A stretch of DNA of 51,442 bases from Actinokineospora pegani (GCF_009745975.1 NZ_WHOL01000122.1:60778-112219), one strand, 5' to 3'; shown: positions 8,172 through 18,590, counted from the stretch's first letter. A program made the numbers and translations. Notes: generated from the letters alone by a model not told the origin.

Positions 8172-10070
8172 ATGCCTTCCACCCCCCGACCCGACGCAGG
8201 AGCACGACCCGCGGGCACGGTGCTGCAACGCGTGATCATGCCGCGGGACGCGGACCCGATCGACGTGCGCGCGCTGTACCTGGACGAGCCGGAGAAGGTC
8301 CACAGCGAGGTGACCTCCCGGTTCGAGGTGACCGTGCCGACCTCGGCCGCGGTGTCGTTCGCGACCTACTTCAACGCCTTCCCGGCCAGCTACTGGAAGC
8401 GCTGGACCAAGGTGCGCGACGTCGTGCTGCGGCTGCGGGTGCGCGGCAACGGGCGCATCGACGTCTACCGCTCGAAGGCCAACGGCGACCAGGTCCACTG
8501 GCACGGCGAGGTGGTGCAGACCGAGGGCGAGTGGCGCACCTTCGAGTTCGACGTCAGCACCGCGCCGTTCGAGGACGGCGGCTGGATCTGGTTCGACGTG
8601 ACCACCCACTCCTCGGTGCTCGACATCGCCGACGCGGCCTGGGTGACGCCGCTGGACCTGCCCGCGGCGAAGCTCGCGATCGGCTCGACCACCTTCAACC
8701 GGGTCGACGACTGCGTGGCCTCGCTGCTGGCGCTGGGCGAGGACCCGGCGGTGCTCGAGGTGGTCAGCAAGGTCTACGTCGCCGACCAGGGCACGAAGAA
8801 GATCTCCGGGCACCCGCGCTTCGCCGAGGCGGCCAAGCTGCTCGGCGACCGGCTCGAGGTCATCGAGCAGGACAACATGGGCGGCTCCGGCGGGTTCAGC
8901 CGGGCGATGTACGAGACGATGGAGCACTCCGACGTCGACCAGCTCATGCTCATGGACGACGACATCATGCTCGAGCCGGACAGCATCCTGCGGGCCAGCG
9001 CGTTCAGCCGCGCCGCCGTGCAGCCGCTGATCCTGGGCTCGCAGATGCTCAACCTCCAGGCCAGGGCCCGGCTGCACAGCATGGGCGAGGTCGTCGACAT
9101 GGGCTCCTACGTGTGGCGCCCCGCCCCCGGCGCGGTCACCGACCACGACTTCAGCAAGAAGACGCTGCGCAAGACGGTCAAGCTGCACCGCAGGATCGAC
9201 TCCACCTACAACGGCTGGTGGATGTGCCTGTTCCCGCGCGAGGTCATCGAGAAGACCGGGCTGCCGCTGCCGCTGTTCATCAAGTGGGACGACACCGAGT
9301 ACTCGATCCGCGCGCTGGCCAACGGCATCCCCACGGTCACCCTGCCCGGCTCCGGCGTGTGGCACATGCCGTGGACGGACAAGAACGACCACTCCGACTG
9401 GACGGCCTACTTCCACCTGCGCAACCGGCTCGTGGTCGCGGCGCTGCACAGCCCGCACGACATGCGCAAGACGCTGTTCAAGCAGGGCCTGCGCGCCACC
9501 ATCCGCAGGCTGCTGTCGATGGAGTACTCCACGGTCGCCATCGAGCTCAAGGCCATCGAGGACTTCCTCGCGGGCCCCGACCGGCTGGCCGACTCGCTGC
9601 GCACCGCCCTGCCCGAGGTGCAGAAGATCCGCTCCGGCTACGCCGACGCCCAGATCCTGCAGTCGGCGAGCGAGTTCCCGCCGCCCACCCTGGACACCGT
9701 CCGCGCCGAGGGCATGCTCAAGCCGCCGGTGAACCCGGTCTCCATCGCCGCCCAGGCGTCCAAGGCGCTGCTGCACAACCTGCGCGCCCCGGACCCCACG
9801 GCCGTGGACCGCCCGCAGGTGAACGTGCCCGCGGGCAGCGCGCTGTGGTTCCTGCTGGGCAACCTGGACAGCGCCACGGTGTCGAACTCCGACGGCAACG
9901 GCGTGGCCTTCCGCAGGCGCGACGCGCACGTGTTCCGCGAGCTGTCGAAGCAGGCCGCGGCCAGCTACCGCCAGCTCATCGCCGAGTGGCCGCGGATGCA
10001 GAAGGTGTACCGCGACGCGCTGCCGGAGCTGTCCTCCGCGGAGTCGTGGCGCAAGATCTTCGAGGCCTGA
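8172..10070 (+). CDS. glfT2: Galactofuranosyltransferase GlfT2
   Basis: The 632-residue protein matches GlfT2 in length (637 in M. tuberculosis) and architecture: an N-terminal jelly-roll domain (residues ~1-165), a GT-A domain and a long helical C-terminal domain. GlfT2 uses UDP-galactofuranose to polymerise the galactan with alternating beta-1,5 and beta-1,6 links on the cytoplasmic face. Visible active-site features are D262-D263-D264 in LMLMDDDIMLEPD (metal and nucleotide sugar), W372-D373-D374-T-E376 in KWDDTEYSI and H398 in VWHMPW. The partner enzymes GlfT1 and Glf are encoded elsewhere in the window. In M. tuberculosis glfT2 lies next to glf; here they are 6 kb apart and on opposite strands. 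Confidence 0.95.
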   Translation: MPSTPRPDAGARPAGTVLQRVIMPRDADPIDVRALYLDEPEKVHSEVTSRFEVTVPTSAAVSFATYFNAFPASYWKRWTKVRDVVLRLRVRGNGRIDVYRSKANGDQVHWHGEVVQTEGEWRTFEFDVSTAPFEDGGWIWFDVTTHSSVLDIADAAWVTPLDLPAAKLAIGSTTFNRVDDCVASLLALGEDPAVLEVVSKVYVADQGTKKISGHPRFAEAAKLLGDRLEVIEQDNMGGSGGFSRAMYETMEHSDVDQLMLMDDDIMLEPDSILRASAFSRAAVQPLILGSQMLNLQARARLHSMGEVVDMGSYVWRPAPGAVTDHDFSKKTLRKTVKLHRRIDSTYNGWWMCLFPREVIEKTGLPLPLFIKWDDTEYSIRALANGIPTVTLPGSGVWHMPWTDKNDHSDWTAYFHLRNRLVVAALHSPHDMRKTLFKQGLRATIRRLLSMEYSTVAIELKAIEDFLAGPDRLADSLRTALPEVQKIRSGYADAQILQSASEFPPPTLDTVRAEGMLKPPVNPVSIAAQASKALLHNLRAPDPTAVDRPQVNVPAGSALWFLLGNLDSATVSNSDGNGVAFRRRDAHVFRELSKQAAASYRQLIAEWPRMQKVYRDALPELSSAESWRKIFEA

Positions 10071-10076
10071 GCCGCC

Positions 10077-10107
10077 CGCCCCGCTCCCGGCCGCCGGGGG
10101 CGGGGCG
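10077..10107 (+). terminator. GC-rich hairpin after glfT2
   Basis: Immediately after the glfT2 stop codon CGCCCCG (10077-10083) pairs with CGGGGCG (10101-10107), extendable by a few G-C/G-T pairs towards the loop. There is no T-run, as is common for actinobacterial terminators. Confidence 0.5.
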
Positions 10108-10241
10108 ACCCGCTGGCGCCGCGCGGTGTTCTCGGGCTTCGACAGGCCCGGTGTGCGGCGCTTCGTTCGTACGACGGGCAAGCGCGCTCGCAGCGCGGCG
10201 GGTTGCTTGTCCCGCAAGCAGAGGCTGGCTGGGCAACGTGA

Positions 10242-10280
10242 AGAGGGCCCGCCCCCAGGTCGCCCGGGGACAGGCCCTCT
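10242..10280 (-). terminator. Hairpin downstream of the cold-shock gene
   Basis: AGAGGGCC at 10242-10249 is mirrored by GGCCCTCT at 10273-10280 with a 23-nt GC-rich loop that can itself fold. It lies 48 bp past the stop of the cold-shock gene on the minus strand, the right place for its terminator. Confidence 0.45.
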
Positions 10281-10327
10281 CACAAGGTCTAGCCGGTGAG
10301 CCGGTCCCAGCTCAGCACGGTGCTAGA

Positions 10328-10531
10328 TCAGACAGCGCGCACGCCGGTGGCCTGCGGGCCCTTCTGGCCCTGGCCGATCTCGAACTCGACGCGCTGGTTC
10401 TCCTCAAGGGTGCGGAAGCCGTTACCCGTGATCTCCGAGTAGTGGACGAAGACATCGCTGCCGCCGCCGTCGGGCTGGATGAAGCCGAAGCCCTTCTCGG
10501 AGTTGAACCACTTGACTGTGCCCTGTGCCAC
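10328..10531 (-). CDS. Cold-shock protein (CspA family)
   Basis: A complete 67-residue cold-shock domain. The RNP1-like motif KGFGFIQPD and the RNP2-like motif DVFVHYSEI are both intact, so it should bind single-stranded RNA/DNA as a small OB-fold RNA chaperone. The N-terminus [17 protein letters not shown] is the standard form in actinobacteria. About 150 bp of AT-richer DNA precedes it on the minus strand, room for the long leader typical of csp genes, but no specific leader structure is claimed. It is convergent with glfT2 and divergent from the small unknown gene at 10785. Confidence 0.95.
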   Translation of the reverse strand: MAQGTVKWFNSEKGFGFIQPDGGGSDVFVHYSEITGNGFRTLEENQRVEFEIGQGQKGPQATGVRAV

Positions 10532-10784
10532 GTAAATCTCCTCAACAGGTACCGCTGAGGACCCCGGCGGTCGCCTAGGCCCTGGTCGGTTTCAGACGGC
10601 GACTTCTCCGGCTTGACCTGGAGGAAAACCGCGCGCCCGCACGATCTCTTGCGAGCGTGATCTAACACGTACTCAAGAAAAGTCACGACCGGTGACAGTC
10701 AACCACACACGCCCGCGGGCCCGCACGTGTGAGGTCACACCCCGTCCGGGGGTTGCGGGCGGTCCGGGCCTCGTGGACCCTGGC
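10532..10784. other. Divergent promoter region of the cold-shock gene
   Basis: This 253-bp gap separates the cold-shock gene (minus) from a small unknown gene (plus). It contains the AT-richer stretch around 10645-10685 that stands out from the surrounding GC-rich DNA and probably carries the promoters in both directions. I see no coding sequence in it. Confidence 0.4.
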
Positions 10785-11138
10785 ATGGTGAGCGAGCTCG
10801 CCAGTGACAAGACGATCGCACTCGACCTCGACGAAGCCGGAGTCTCCGTCGACCTCCCCCGGCCCCCCCACGCGGGTGATCAGGTCCAGGGCGTGCCATA
10901 CCGCCCGGTCGAGTTCCGCGACGACGACCTCCCCACCGCCCTCGAACGCGCCGCGACCTGGCTGCGCAGCACCCAGGACTGGCTGGGTGAGCCGGTGGAC
11001 GTGATCGCCATCCATCTGGACTACGACGACGGCGAAGGCAACCCGTACTACGACGTCAAGCTGCTGTGCAACGAGGAGGACCTCGCCGGGGCCCCGATCG
11101 CGATGCGCGAGCAGTCCACGAAGCCAGTGGACGACTAG
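10785..11138 (+). CDS. Small acidic protein of unknown function
   Basis: I do not recognise this 117-residue protein. It is acidic, with no membrane segment or signal peptide, and contains the ordered-looking stretch DVIAIHLDYDDGEGNPYYDVKLLCNEEDL. The ATG at 10785 (GTG 10788 is an alternative) was chosen over an upstream in-frame start at 10692 because the added residues look non-coding. Its stop codon TAG overlaps the GTG start of the acyltransferase gene by one base, so the two are very probably translationally coupled. That suggests, but does not prove, a role tied to phospholipid acylation. Confidence 0.6.
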   Translation: MVSELASDKTIALDLDEAGVSVDLPRPPHAGDQVQGVPYRPVEFRDDDLPTALERAATWLRSTQDWLGEPVDVIAIHLDYDDGEGNPYYDVKLLCNEEDLAGAPIAMREQSTKPVDD

Positions 11139-11869
11139 TGGCCGAGGTCGTCTACCCGCCGGTCATCGGTCTGTGCAAAACACTCTTCCGGGTGATGGAC
11201 TACCGGCTGGACGTGCAGGGGACCGAGCACATCCCGCGCACCGGCGGCGCCGTCCTGGCGTCCAACCACATCAGCTACCTCGACTTCATCTTCGCCGGTC
11301 TGGGCGCCGTCGAGTCCAAGCGCCTGGTCCGCTTCATGGCCAAGGAGTCGATCTTCCGCAACGCCGTCGCCGGCCCGCTGATGCGGGGCATGCACCACAT
11401 CTCGGTCGACCGGTCGGCGGGCCAGGCCTCGTACCAGGTGGCGCTGGAGAAGCTGCGCGCGGGCGAGGTCGTCGGGGTGTTCCCCGAGGCCACGATCAGC
11501 CGCTCCTTCACCGTCAAGGAGCTCAAGACCGGCTCCGCCCGGCTGGCCGCCGAGGCGGGTGTCCCGCTCATCCCGATGGCCCTGTGGGGCACCCAGCGGC
11601 TGTGGACCAAGGGCAAGCCGCGCGACCTCGGCCAGCGGCACGTCCCGCTCTCCATCCTGGTGGGCGCCCCGATGACCGTGACCGCGGACGACGACCTCGA
11701 CGTGGTCACCGCGGAACTGCGCGTCCGGATGGCCGACCTGCTCGAGCAGGTGCAGAAGGCCTACCCCGACCACACCCCCGGCGCCTGGTGGCAGCCCGCC
11801 CACCTCGGCGGCACCGCGCCCACGCTGCGGGAAGCGGCCGAGCTGGACGCCAACAAGCCCGAGAGCTGA
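11138..11869 (+). CDS. 1-acyl-sn-glycerol-3-phosphate acyltransferase family protein (PlsC-like)
   Basis: The 243-residue protein has the acyltransferase block I NHISYLD (NHxxxxD catalytic motif), block II with G-F/R type residues around ISVDRS, and block III VFPEATISRSF, where the usual FPEGT reads FPEAT. This family moves an acyl group to lysophosphatidate or a related acceptor at the membrane. The GTG start at 11138 is set by the overlap with the preceding stop codon (TAGTG). The tail after residue ~205 (WWQPAHLGG) resembles the form common in actinobacterial PlsC paralogues. The glycine-to-alanine change is conservative, so I expect activity. The precise acceptor is unknown. Confidence 0.85.
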   Translation: MAEVVYPPVIGLCKTLFRVMDYRLDVQGTEHIPRTGGAVLASNHISYLDFIFAGLGAVESKRLVRFMAKESIFRNAVAGPLMRGMHHISVDRSAGQASYQVALEKLRAGEVVGVFPEATISRSFTVKELKTGSARLAAEAGVPLIPMALWGTQRLWTKGKPRDLGQRHVPLSILVGAPMTVTADDDLDVVTAELRVRMADLLEQVQKAYPDHTPGAWWQPAHLGGTAPTLREAAELDANKPES

Positions 11870-11962
11870 GGTCCCAACAGGACCGCCGGGTGTCCGCCCT
11901 GAGCTGATCCGCCCGTGGCGTAACCGGTTGTCCCGGGAACGTCGCGGGTGGTCGGCTGGGGC

Positions 11963-12223
11963 ATGGCAGAAACCCGGAAAGCCCTCATCCTGCACCTGAC
12001 CGCGGGCGGCGAACCCCTCGTGTTCGCCGTCAAGGACACCGACGGCCTCGCCACCGCGCTGCCCGGCCTGCTCGGCACGGGCAGCGTGGAGACCCTTGTC
12101 CTGCAGGACGGCACCAGCGCGGTGGTCAACTTCAGCCACGTCGTCACCGCCCACGTCGACGTGCTGCCCGCGCACGTGACGGTCTACGGCACCCCGCGGC
12201 GCGGCCCCGGCTTCGGCGGCTAG
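11963..12223 (+). CDS. Small protein of unknown function (86 aa)
   Basis: I do not recognise this protein. From ATG 11963 it reads as a small alpha/beta protein with alternating hydrophobic strands (KALILHLTAGGEPLVFAV, VETLVLQDGTSAVVNFSHVV) and a glycine-rich end. It has no signal peptide or membrane helix. Its TAG stop interlocks with the stop of the convergent gtrA gene at 12220-12223. The regular strand pattern and third-position GC support it as a real gene. Confidence 0.55.
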   Translation: MAETRKALILHLTAGGEPLVFAVKDTDGLATALPGLLGTGSVETLVLQDGTSAVVNFSHVVTAHVDVLPAHVTVYGTPRRGPGFGG

Positions 12224-12633
12224 CGGCCTGCGCGGAACACGACGGTCCGCAGCAGCACGAAGTTGATCGTCGTCGCCAGACCCTGGGCGATCACCCAAGC
12301 GGTCGCCACCCGCCAGGGGGACTCGGGCAGCAGGTGCAGCATCAACGCGTTCGCGCCCACGTTGACGAAGAACGTAACCGTGTACAGCACGGCGAAGCCG
12401 CCCGCCTGCGCCGCGCCCCGGTCCGCGGCGTCGGCGAAGGTGAAGCGCTTGTTGAGGAAGTAGGCCGTCGTCGTGCCCGCGATGAAGCTGAGGGCCTTGG
12501 CGGCGTGCTCCCACAGGCCCGCCTGCAGCAGCAGCCAGTAGAGCCCGAAGTCGACCAGGGCGCAGAAGCCGCCGACGAGCGCGAAGCGGACGAGCTGGCG
12601 CACCACGTCGGGTGCGGGGCGGACGTCGGTCAC
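12220..12633 (-). CDS. GtrA family membrane protein
   Basis: A 137-residue protein with four hydrophobic helices and the GtrA family pattern RFALVGGFCALVDFGLYWLL at its start and TTAYFLNKRFTF in the middle. GtrA proteins are proposed to move polyprenyl-linked sugars across the membrane. M. tuberculosis Rv3789, beside dprE1, has been linked to decaprenyl-phosphoryl-arabinose handling and to recruitment of arabinosyltransferases. Here the gene is divergent from dprE1 with a 58-bp gap, the same neighbourhood. I infer the same role. Confidence 0.85.
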   Translation of the reverse strand: MTDVRPAPDVVRQLVRFALVGGFCALVDFGLYWLLLQAGLWEHAAKALSFIAGTTTAYFLNKRFTFADAADRGAAQAGGFAVLYTVTFFVNVGANALMLHLLPESPWRVATAWVIAQGLATTINFVLLRTVVFRAGR

Positions 12634-12691
12634 CGCGGGACCTCCGGTATCGGTAGCGGCGCCAGTGTAGGGCGCGGCTACCCTGGGCCCG

Positions 12692-14056
12692 GTGGAGGAC
12701 TTCGAGAAGCGGGCGCTGAGCGGGTGGGGGCGGACCGCTCCGACGGTGTCCCGGGTCGCCGCGCCGAAGACGGCCGAGGACGTGGTCGACGCGCTGCGGC
12801 GGGTCGACGAGCGCGGCGTGATCGCGCGCGGGCTCGGTCGCTCCTACGGCGACCCGGCGCAGAACGCGGGCGGGCTCGTCATCGACATGACCGGCGTCGA
12901 CCGCATCCACTCCGTCGACGCCGACAGCGGCCTCGCCGTCGTCGACGCCGGGGTGAGCCTCGACCGGCTGATGCGCGCCGCGCTGCCGTTCGGGCTGTGG
13001 GTGCCCGTGCTGCCCGGCACCCGGCAGGTCACCGTGGGTGGCGCCATCGGGTCCGACATCCACGGCAAGAACCACCACTCGGCGGGCAGCTTCGGCAACC
13101 ACGTGCGGTCGATGGAGCTGCTGCTGGCCGACGGCAGCGTGCGCACCCTGACCCCGGACGGCCCCGAGTCCGACCTGTTCTGGGCCACCGTCGGCGGCAT
13201 GGGTCTCACCGGGATCGTGCTGCGCGCGACGTTGGCGCTCAAGCACACCGAGTCCGCCTACTTCGTCGTCGACACCGACCGCACGGCCGACTTCGACGAG
13301 ACCCTCGCGCTGTTCTCCAACGGCTCGGACGCGGGCTACGACTACTCGATGGCCTGGTTCGACTCGATCAACACCGACGGCAGGCTGGGCCGCGCGGTGT
13401 TCTCCCGCGGCTCGCTGGCCCGCTACGACGAGCTGCCGAAGAAGTACCGCAAGGCCCCGCTCAAGTTCGACGCGCCGCAGTTGCTCACCCTGCCCGACGT
13501 GTTCCCCAACGGGCTGGCCAACAAGCTGACCTTCCGGATGCTCGGTGAGGCGTGGTTCCGCAAGGCCCCCAAGCAGGCGCGCGGGCAGGTGCAGAACCTC
13601 ACCGGCTTCTACCACCCGCTGGACATGTTCGGGGAGTGGAACCGGGCCTACGGGACCAACGGCTTCCTGCAATACCAGTTCCTCATCCCGTTCGACCGCC
13701 AAGACGAGCTGCGCTCCATGGTCCGGCAGATGGCCGCGGCCGGGCACGTGTCGTTCCTCAACGTCTTCAAGCGCATGGGCGAGGGCAACCGCGCGCCGCT
13801 GTCGTTCCCGCGGCCCGGCTGGACGATCACCGTCGACTTCCCGATCGTGCCGGGCCTCGACGCGTTCTGCGCCGACCTCGACCGCCAGGTGCTCGACGCG
13901 GGCGGCCGCCTCTACCTGGCCAAGGACTCCCGCACCGCGCCGGAGGTGTTCCGGCGGATGTACCCGGGGCTCGACGAGTGGCGCAAGGTGCGCCACTCGG
14001 TCGACCCGGACGGCCTGTTCAGCTCGGACCAATCGCGAAGGCTCGGACTCCTGTGA
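12692..14056 (+). CDS. dprE1: Decaprenylphosphoryl-beta-D-ribose 2'-oxidase DprE1
   Basis: The 454-residue protein is a VAO-type FAD enzyme matching DprE1. It oxidises decaprenyl-phosphoryl-ribose to the 2'-keto intermediate, which DprE2 reduces to decaprenyl-phosphoryl-arabinose. Visible are the FAD-binding segment [17 protein letters not shown] (residues ~49-65), [32 protein letters not shown] and the C-terminal [15 protein letters not shown]. The benzothiazinone-reactive cysteine of M. tuberculosis (C387, in GWNICVD) is threonine here (T380, codon 13829-13831, in GWTITVD). GTG 12692 is the start. Its stop overlaps the dprE2 start by 4 bp, so the pair is translationally coupled. Confidence 0.95.
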   Translation: MEDFEKRALSGWGRTAPTVSRVAAPKTAEDVVDALRRVDERGVIARGLGRSYGDPAQNAGGLVIDMTGVDRIHSVDADSGLAVVDAGVSLDRLMRAALPFGLWVPVLPGTRQVTVGGAIGSDIHGKNHHSAGSFGNHVRSMELLLADGSVRTLTPDGPESDLFWATVGGMGLTGIVLRATLALKHTESAYFVVDTDRTADFDETLALFSNGSDAGYDYSMAWFDSINTDGRLGRAVFSRGSLARYDELPKKYRKAPLKFDAPQLLTLPDVFPNGLANKLTFRMLGEAWFRKAPKQARGQVQNLTGFYHPLDMFGEWNRAYGTNGFLQYQFLIPFDRQDELRSMVRQMAAAGHVSFLNVFKRMGEGNRAPLSFPRPGWTITVDFPIVPGLDAFCADLDRQVLDAGGRLYLAKDSRTAPEVFRRMYPGLDEWRKVRHSVDPDGLFSSDQSRRLGLL

Positions 14057-14808
14057 TCAACGCTGTCGGCACCCCCCAGTCCCTGCTGCTGCTCGGCGGC
14101 ACCTCGGAGATCGGCCTGGCCATCGCCGAGCGCTACGCCGGGCGCGGCCCCCTGTCGGTCACCCTCGCGGCCCGCCCATCGGCCCGCCTGGACACCGCCG
14201 CGGACCACCTGCGCTCCCTCGGCGCCACCGTCCGCACCCTCCCGTTCGACGCCCTCGACCTCGACAGCCACCCCAAGCTCATCGCCGAGGCCTTCGCCGA
14301 CGGCGACGTCGACCTCACCGTCGTCGCCTTCGGCCTCCTCGGCGACGCCGAGCAGCTCTGGCAGGACCACGCCGCGGGCGTCGAGATCGCCCAGGTCAAC
14401 TACACCGCCCCGGTCTCCCTCGGCATCGCCCTGGCCGACCGCCTGCGCGCCCAGGGCCACGGCTCCGTCGTCGCCCTGTCGTCGGTGGCAGGCGAGCGCG
14501 TCCGCCGCTCCAACTTCGTCTACGGCTCCACCAAGGCGGGCTTCGACGGCTTCTACCTCGGCCTCGGCGAGGCCCTGCGCCCCCACGGCGTCCACGTCAC
14601 AGTCGTCCGCCCCGGATTCGTCAAGACCAAGATGACCGAGGGCCTCAAACCCGCCCCCCTCGCCACGACGCCGCAGAAGGTCGCCGAGGTCGTCGAGAGC
14701 GCCGTCCGCTCCCGCAAGGACCTCGTCTGGGCCCCCGCCCCCTGGCGCCTGGTCATGTCGGCGCTGCGCCACGTCCCGCGCCCGATCTTCCGCAAGCTGC
14801 CCATCTAG
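14053..14808 (+). CDS. dprE2: Decaprenylphosphoryl-2-keto-ribose reductase DprE2
   Basis: A 251-residue short-chain dehydrogenase that completes the ribose-to-arabinose epimerisation started by DprE1, using NADH. The nucleotide-binding motif is [14 protein letters not shown] at residues ~11-24, the catalytic serine lies in [10 protein letters not shown] and the YxxxK pair in VYGSTKAGF. The GTG start at 14053 overlaps the dprE1 TGA (GTGA). The last 40 residues ([26 protein letters not shown] region) form a hydrophobic, basic tail expected of a membrane-associated DprE2. Its TAG interlocks with the convergent ubiA stop at 14805-14808. Confidence 0.93.
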   Translation: MINAVGTPQSLLLLGGTSEIGLAIAERYAGRGPLSVTLAARPSARLDTAADHLRSLGATVRTLPFDALDLDSHPKLIAEAFADGDVDLTVVAFGLLGDAEQLWQDHAAGVEIAQVNYTAPVSLGIALADRLRAQGHGSVVALSSVAGERVRRSNFVYGSTKAGFDGFYLGLGEALRPHGVHVTVVRPGFVKTKMTEGLKPAPLATTPQKVAEVVESAVRSRKDLVWAPAPWRLVMSALRHVPRPIFRKLPI

Positions 14809-15752
14809 AGGTAGACGGACAGGGCCAGGGTGACGATCCAGCTCAACCCGAGCACCTGCAGCACCCGGTCCTTCAACGCGATGTCCTCGGGCTCGCCCGC
14901 GTGCCCGCCGTCGACGTCCACCGCGTACCGCAGCACGGCGATGACGAACGGGACGATGGAGATGACGGCCCAGATCGAGTTGCTGGCGCTGTCGCTGCGG
15001 ATCTCGAAGGCCCACAGCGAGTAGGTGGTGATCATGATGGCGGCGGCGGTCGCCCAGACGAAGCGCAGGTAGCTGGCGGAGTACTTGGCCAGCGAGGAGC
15101 GGATCTTGGCGCCGGTCTGCTCGAAGAGGATGATCTCGGCGTAGCGCTTGCCGGAGACCATGAACAGCGAGCCGAAGGCCGTGACCAGCAGGAACCACTG
15201 GGACAGGGCGATGCCCGCCGCCACGCCGCCCGCGATCGAGCGGAGCAGGAAGCCGGAGGCGACCACGCACAGGTCGATGACGGTCTGGTGCTTGAGGCCG
15301 AGGCAGTAGGCCAACTGCACCGCCGCGTAGACGACCAGGACGATCAGCAGTTGCCAGTTGGCGAGCGCGCCGACGCCGAGGGAGGCCAGGAACAGCAGCA
15401 GCGACGTCGCGTAGGCGGCCTTCACCGGGACGATGCCCGCGGCGATGGGCCGGTTGCGCTTGGTCGGGTGCGCGCGGTCGGCCTCGACGTCGATGGCGTC
15501 GTTGACCAGGTAGACCGCCGAGGACACCAGGCAGAACGCCACGAAGGCGATCGCGGCGTCCGCCAGCACGGCGCCCTCGAAGATCCGCTGGCCCGCGAAC
15601 GGCGCCGCCAGGACCAGCACGTTCTTGACCCACTGGCGCGGCCGGGCGGTGCGCACCAGCCCGCGCAGCAGCGCGGCCGTGCCCTGCTTGGACCCGGCCT
15701 CGGCGGACGCCTCCTCCGGCCTCTCCTCGGCGGGCTTGGCGGTGCGCGTCAT
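14805..15752 (-). CDS. ubiA: Decaprenyl-phosphate phosphoribosyltransferase (UbiA family)
   Basis: A 315-residue UbiA-superfamily enzyme with about nine membrane helices. It transfers phosphoribose from PRPP to decaprenyl phosphate, the first committed step toward decaprenyl-phosphoryl-arabinose. The first aspartate-rich motif is NDAIDVEADRAHPTKRNRP, the form typical of DPPR synthases (M. tuberculosis Rv3806c), and LRYAVDVDGG with KD nearby forms the second acidic region. The ATG at 15752 overlaps the stop of the phosphatase gene by 4 bp (ATGA), so the two are coupled. About 30 polar residues rich in Ala/Glu precede the first helix. Confidence 0.93.
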   Translation of the reverse strand: MTRTAKPAEERPEEASAEAGSKQGTAALLRGLVRTARPRQWVKNVLVLAAPFAGQRIFEGAVLADAAIAFVAFCLVSSAVYLVNDAIDVEADRAHPTKRNRPIAAGIVPVKAAYATSLLLFLASLGVGALANWQLLIVLVVYAAVQLAYCLGLKHQTVIDLCVVASGFLLRSIAGGVAAGIALSQWFLLVTAFGSLFMVSGKRYAEIILFEQTGAKIRSSLAKYSASYLRFVWATAAAIMITTYSLWAFEIRSDSASNSIWAVISIVPFVIAVLRYAVDVDGGHAGEPEDIALKDRVLQVLGLSWIVTLALSVYL

Positions 15753-16270
15753 GATCGGCCCGCCTTCTGGAACCGGCGGCGGACCAACGCGCCCAGCACC
15801 CCGCCCAGCACCGACCCGGCCAGCACGTCGGTCGGGTAGTGCACCCCGAGGACCAGCCGGGACAGCAGCATCGGCGGCACCAGGACCGGCACCAGCGGCT
15901 TGCCGGTGAGCCCGGAGAACACCACCGCCGCGGCCGTGGTCGAGGTGGCGTGCGAGGAGGGGAAGCTGAGCTTGCTCGGCGTCCCCACCAGCACCTTCAC
16001 CGACGGGTCGGTGGGCCGGGGGCGGCGGACCACGCGCTTGACCGCGATCGACGCGGCGTGCGCGGCCACTACCCCCGCCGAGGCCAGCAGCCAGTCCTTG
16101 CGGCGGCTGCGGTCGAGCGCGGCCCCGAGCAGGCCGAGCCCGAACCACCCCGCGCTGTGCTCACCGAACAGCGACAGACCGCGCGCCGCGGCGACTACGG
16201 CGGGTGTGCCGATGGCGCCCTGCACGCGGCTCAGCGCGGCCGTCTCGGCCGAGCCGGTTTTGCGGTCCAT
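15749..16270 (-). CDS. PAP2-type phosphatase, probable decaprenylphosphoryl-5-phosphoribose phosphatase
   Basis: A 173-residue membrane protein with all three PAP2 signature parts: KRVVRRPRP (KxxxxxxRP), PSSHA (PSGH variant) and SRLVLGVHYPTDV (SRxxxxxHxxxD). It corresponds to M. tuberculosis Rv3807c, proposed to remove the 5-phosphate from decaprenyl-phosphoryl-5-phosphoribose made by the UbiA enzyme. ATG 16270 was chosen because the upstream extension runs into glf in another frame. The order glf-phosphatase-ubiA on one strand with 50-bp and overlapping junctions indicates one operon. Confidence 0.88.
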   Translation of the reverse strand: MDRKTGSAETAALSRVQGAIGTPAVVAAARGLSLFGEHSAGWFGLGLLGAALDRSRRKDWLLASAGVVAAHAASIAVKRVVRRPRPTDPSVKVLVGTPSKLSFPSSHATSTTAAAVVFSGLTGKPLVPVLVPPMLLSRLVLGVHYPTDVLAGSVLGGVLGALVRRRFQKAGRS

Positions 16271-16320
16271 CCCTGTTCCTCCCAGCGGTCGTTCCCCGCA
16301 CAGCATCGGGGTGCCGCAGG

Positions 16321-17556
<1,236 letters not shown>

Positions 17557-17600
17557 TCAGGCTACCCGCGTGACGCGCTGTGCCCGCAGGCGCGTGCGGC

Positions 17601-18581
17601 TCATCCTTGCGCTGAGCGACCCTGCTGCGACCAGTCCGTCACCGTCGGGCCACCCCGCTCCTGCTCACCGCGCCCAGCCGGGCCCGCGGCGCGTCCGCCC
17701 AGGCCCGGCAGCAGGTCGGCGGCGACGTGCTCCAGCGTGGTCTCCCGCCCGGCGTACGGGGTGTCCGGTCGCGGCCAGTGCACGACCAGGTCGGTGAACC
17801 CGGCCGCCGCGGCGCGCCCGGCGTGCTCCTCGAACGCCCCGACGCTGCTCAGCGAGAACACCGGGGAGGCGTCGACGGAGATGTAGCGGTCCACCGTCGC
17901 GCGGTCGCGGCCGTGCTGGTCGAGCACGTCGTCGAACCGCTCGGCCAGCTCGGTGACGCCCCGCCACCACTGCTCGAGGTCCTCCGCGTCCGGCTTGCCG
18001 GTGGTCACCCAGCCCTGGCCGTGCCTGGCCGCGGTGCCCATCGCCTTCGGGCCGTTCGCGGCGACGAGGAAGGGCACCCTCGGGCGCTGCACGCAGCCGG
18101 GCGCACTGCGCGCCTCAGCGGCCTCGAACCAGCGGCCCGAGTGGGTGGTGCGGGGCTGGCGCAGCAGCTTGTCGGTCAGCGCGACGAACTCCTCGAACCG
18201 CTCCGCGACCTGGCCCGGGGTGATGTCGGCGCCGCCGAAGACCTTGCCGTCGTAGTTGGCCGGACCACTGGACCCGGAGCCGACGCCGAGCAGGAACCGG
18301 CCGTCGGAGATGTCGTCGAGGGCCAGCACCGAGCGGGCCAGCGGCACCGGGTGCCGGAAGTTGGGGGTGGTGACGAACGTGCCGAGGCGGATCGAGGAGG
18401 TCACCATCGCCGCGGCGGTCAGCGTGGGAACCGAGTCGAACCACGGGCCGTCGACCAACGTCCGCCAACCGAGGTGGTCGTAGGTCCAGGCGTGGTCGAA
18501 GCCGTACTCGTCCGCGGCGCGCCACCGCGGTTCGGCGGCCCACCACCGGTGCTCGGGGAGGATCACGATGCCAACTCGCAC
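17601..18581 (-). CDS. LLM-class flavin-dependent oxidoreductase
   Basis: A 326-residue luciferase-like protein of the F420/FMN-dependent TIM-barrel family. It starts MRVGIVILPEHRWW and shows the family segments FDHAWTYDHLGWR, IRLGTFVTTPNFRHPVPLARSVLALDDIS (written here in part) and GRFLLGVGSGSSG. Such enzymes use F420 or FMN to oxidise or reduce small molecules; actinobacteria carry many paralogues and the substrate is not predictable. The last ~30 residues are a low-complexity polar tail. It is divergent from the HAD hydrolase gene with an inverted repeat between them. Confidence 0.8.
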   Translation of the reverse strand: MRVGIVILPEHRWWAAEPRWRAADEYGFDHAWTYDHLGWRTLVDGPWFDSVPTLTAAAMVTSSIRLGTFVTTPNFRHPVPLARSVLALDDISDGRFLLGVGSGSSGPANYDGKVFGGADITPGQVAERFEEFVALTDKLLRQPRTTHSGRWFEAAEARSAPGCVQRPRVPFLVAANGPKAMGTAARHGQGWVTTGKPDAEDLEQWWRGVTELAERFDDVLDQHGRDRATVDRYISVDASPVFSLSSVGAFEEHAGRAAAAGFTDLVVHWPRPDTPYAGRETTLEHVAADLLPGLGGRAAGPAGRGEQERGGPTVTDWSQQGRSAQG

Positions 18582-18590
18582 CCGTAGAAG

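Noticed and set aside
11135-14032. Minus-strand 965-codon open frame
   Set aside because: It runs antisense through the acyltransferase and dprE1 genes; long antisense frames are common at this GC content.
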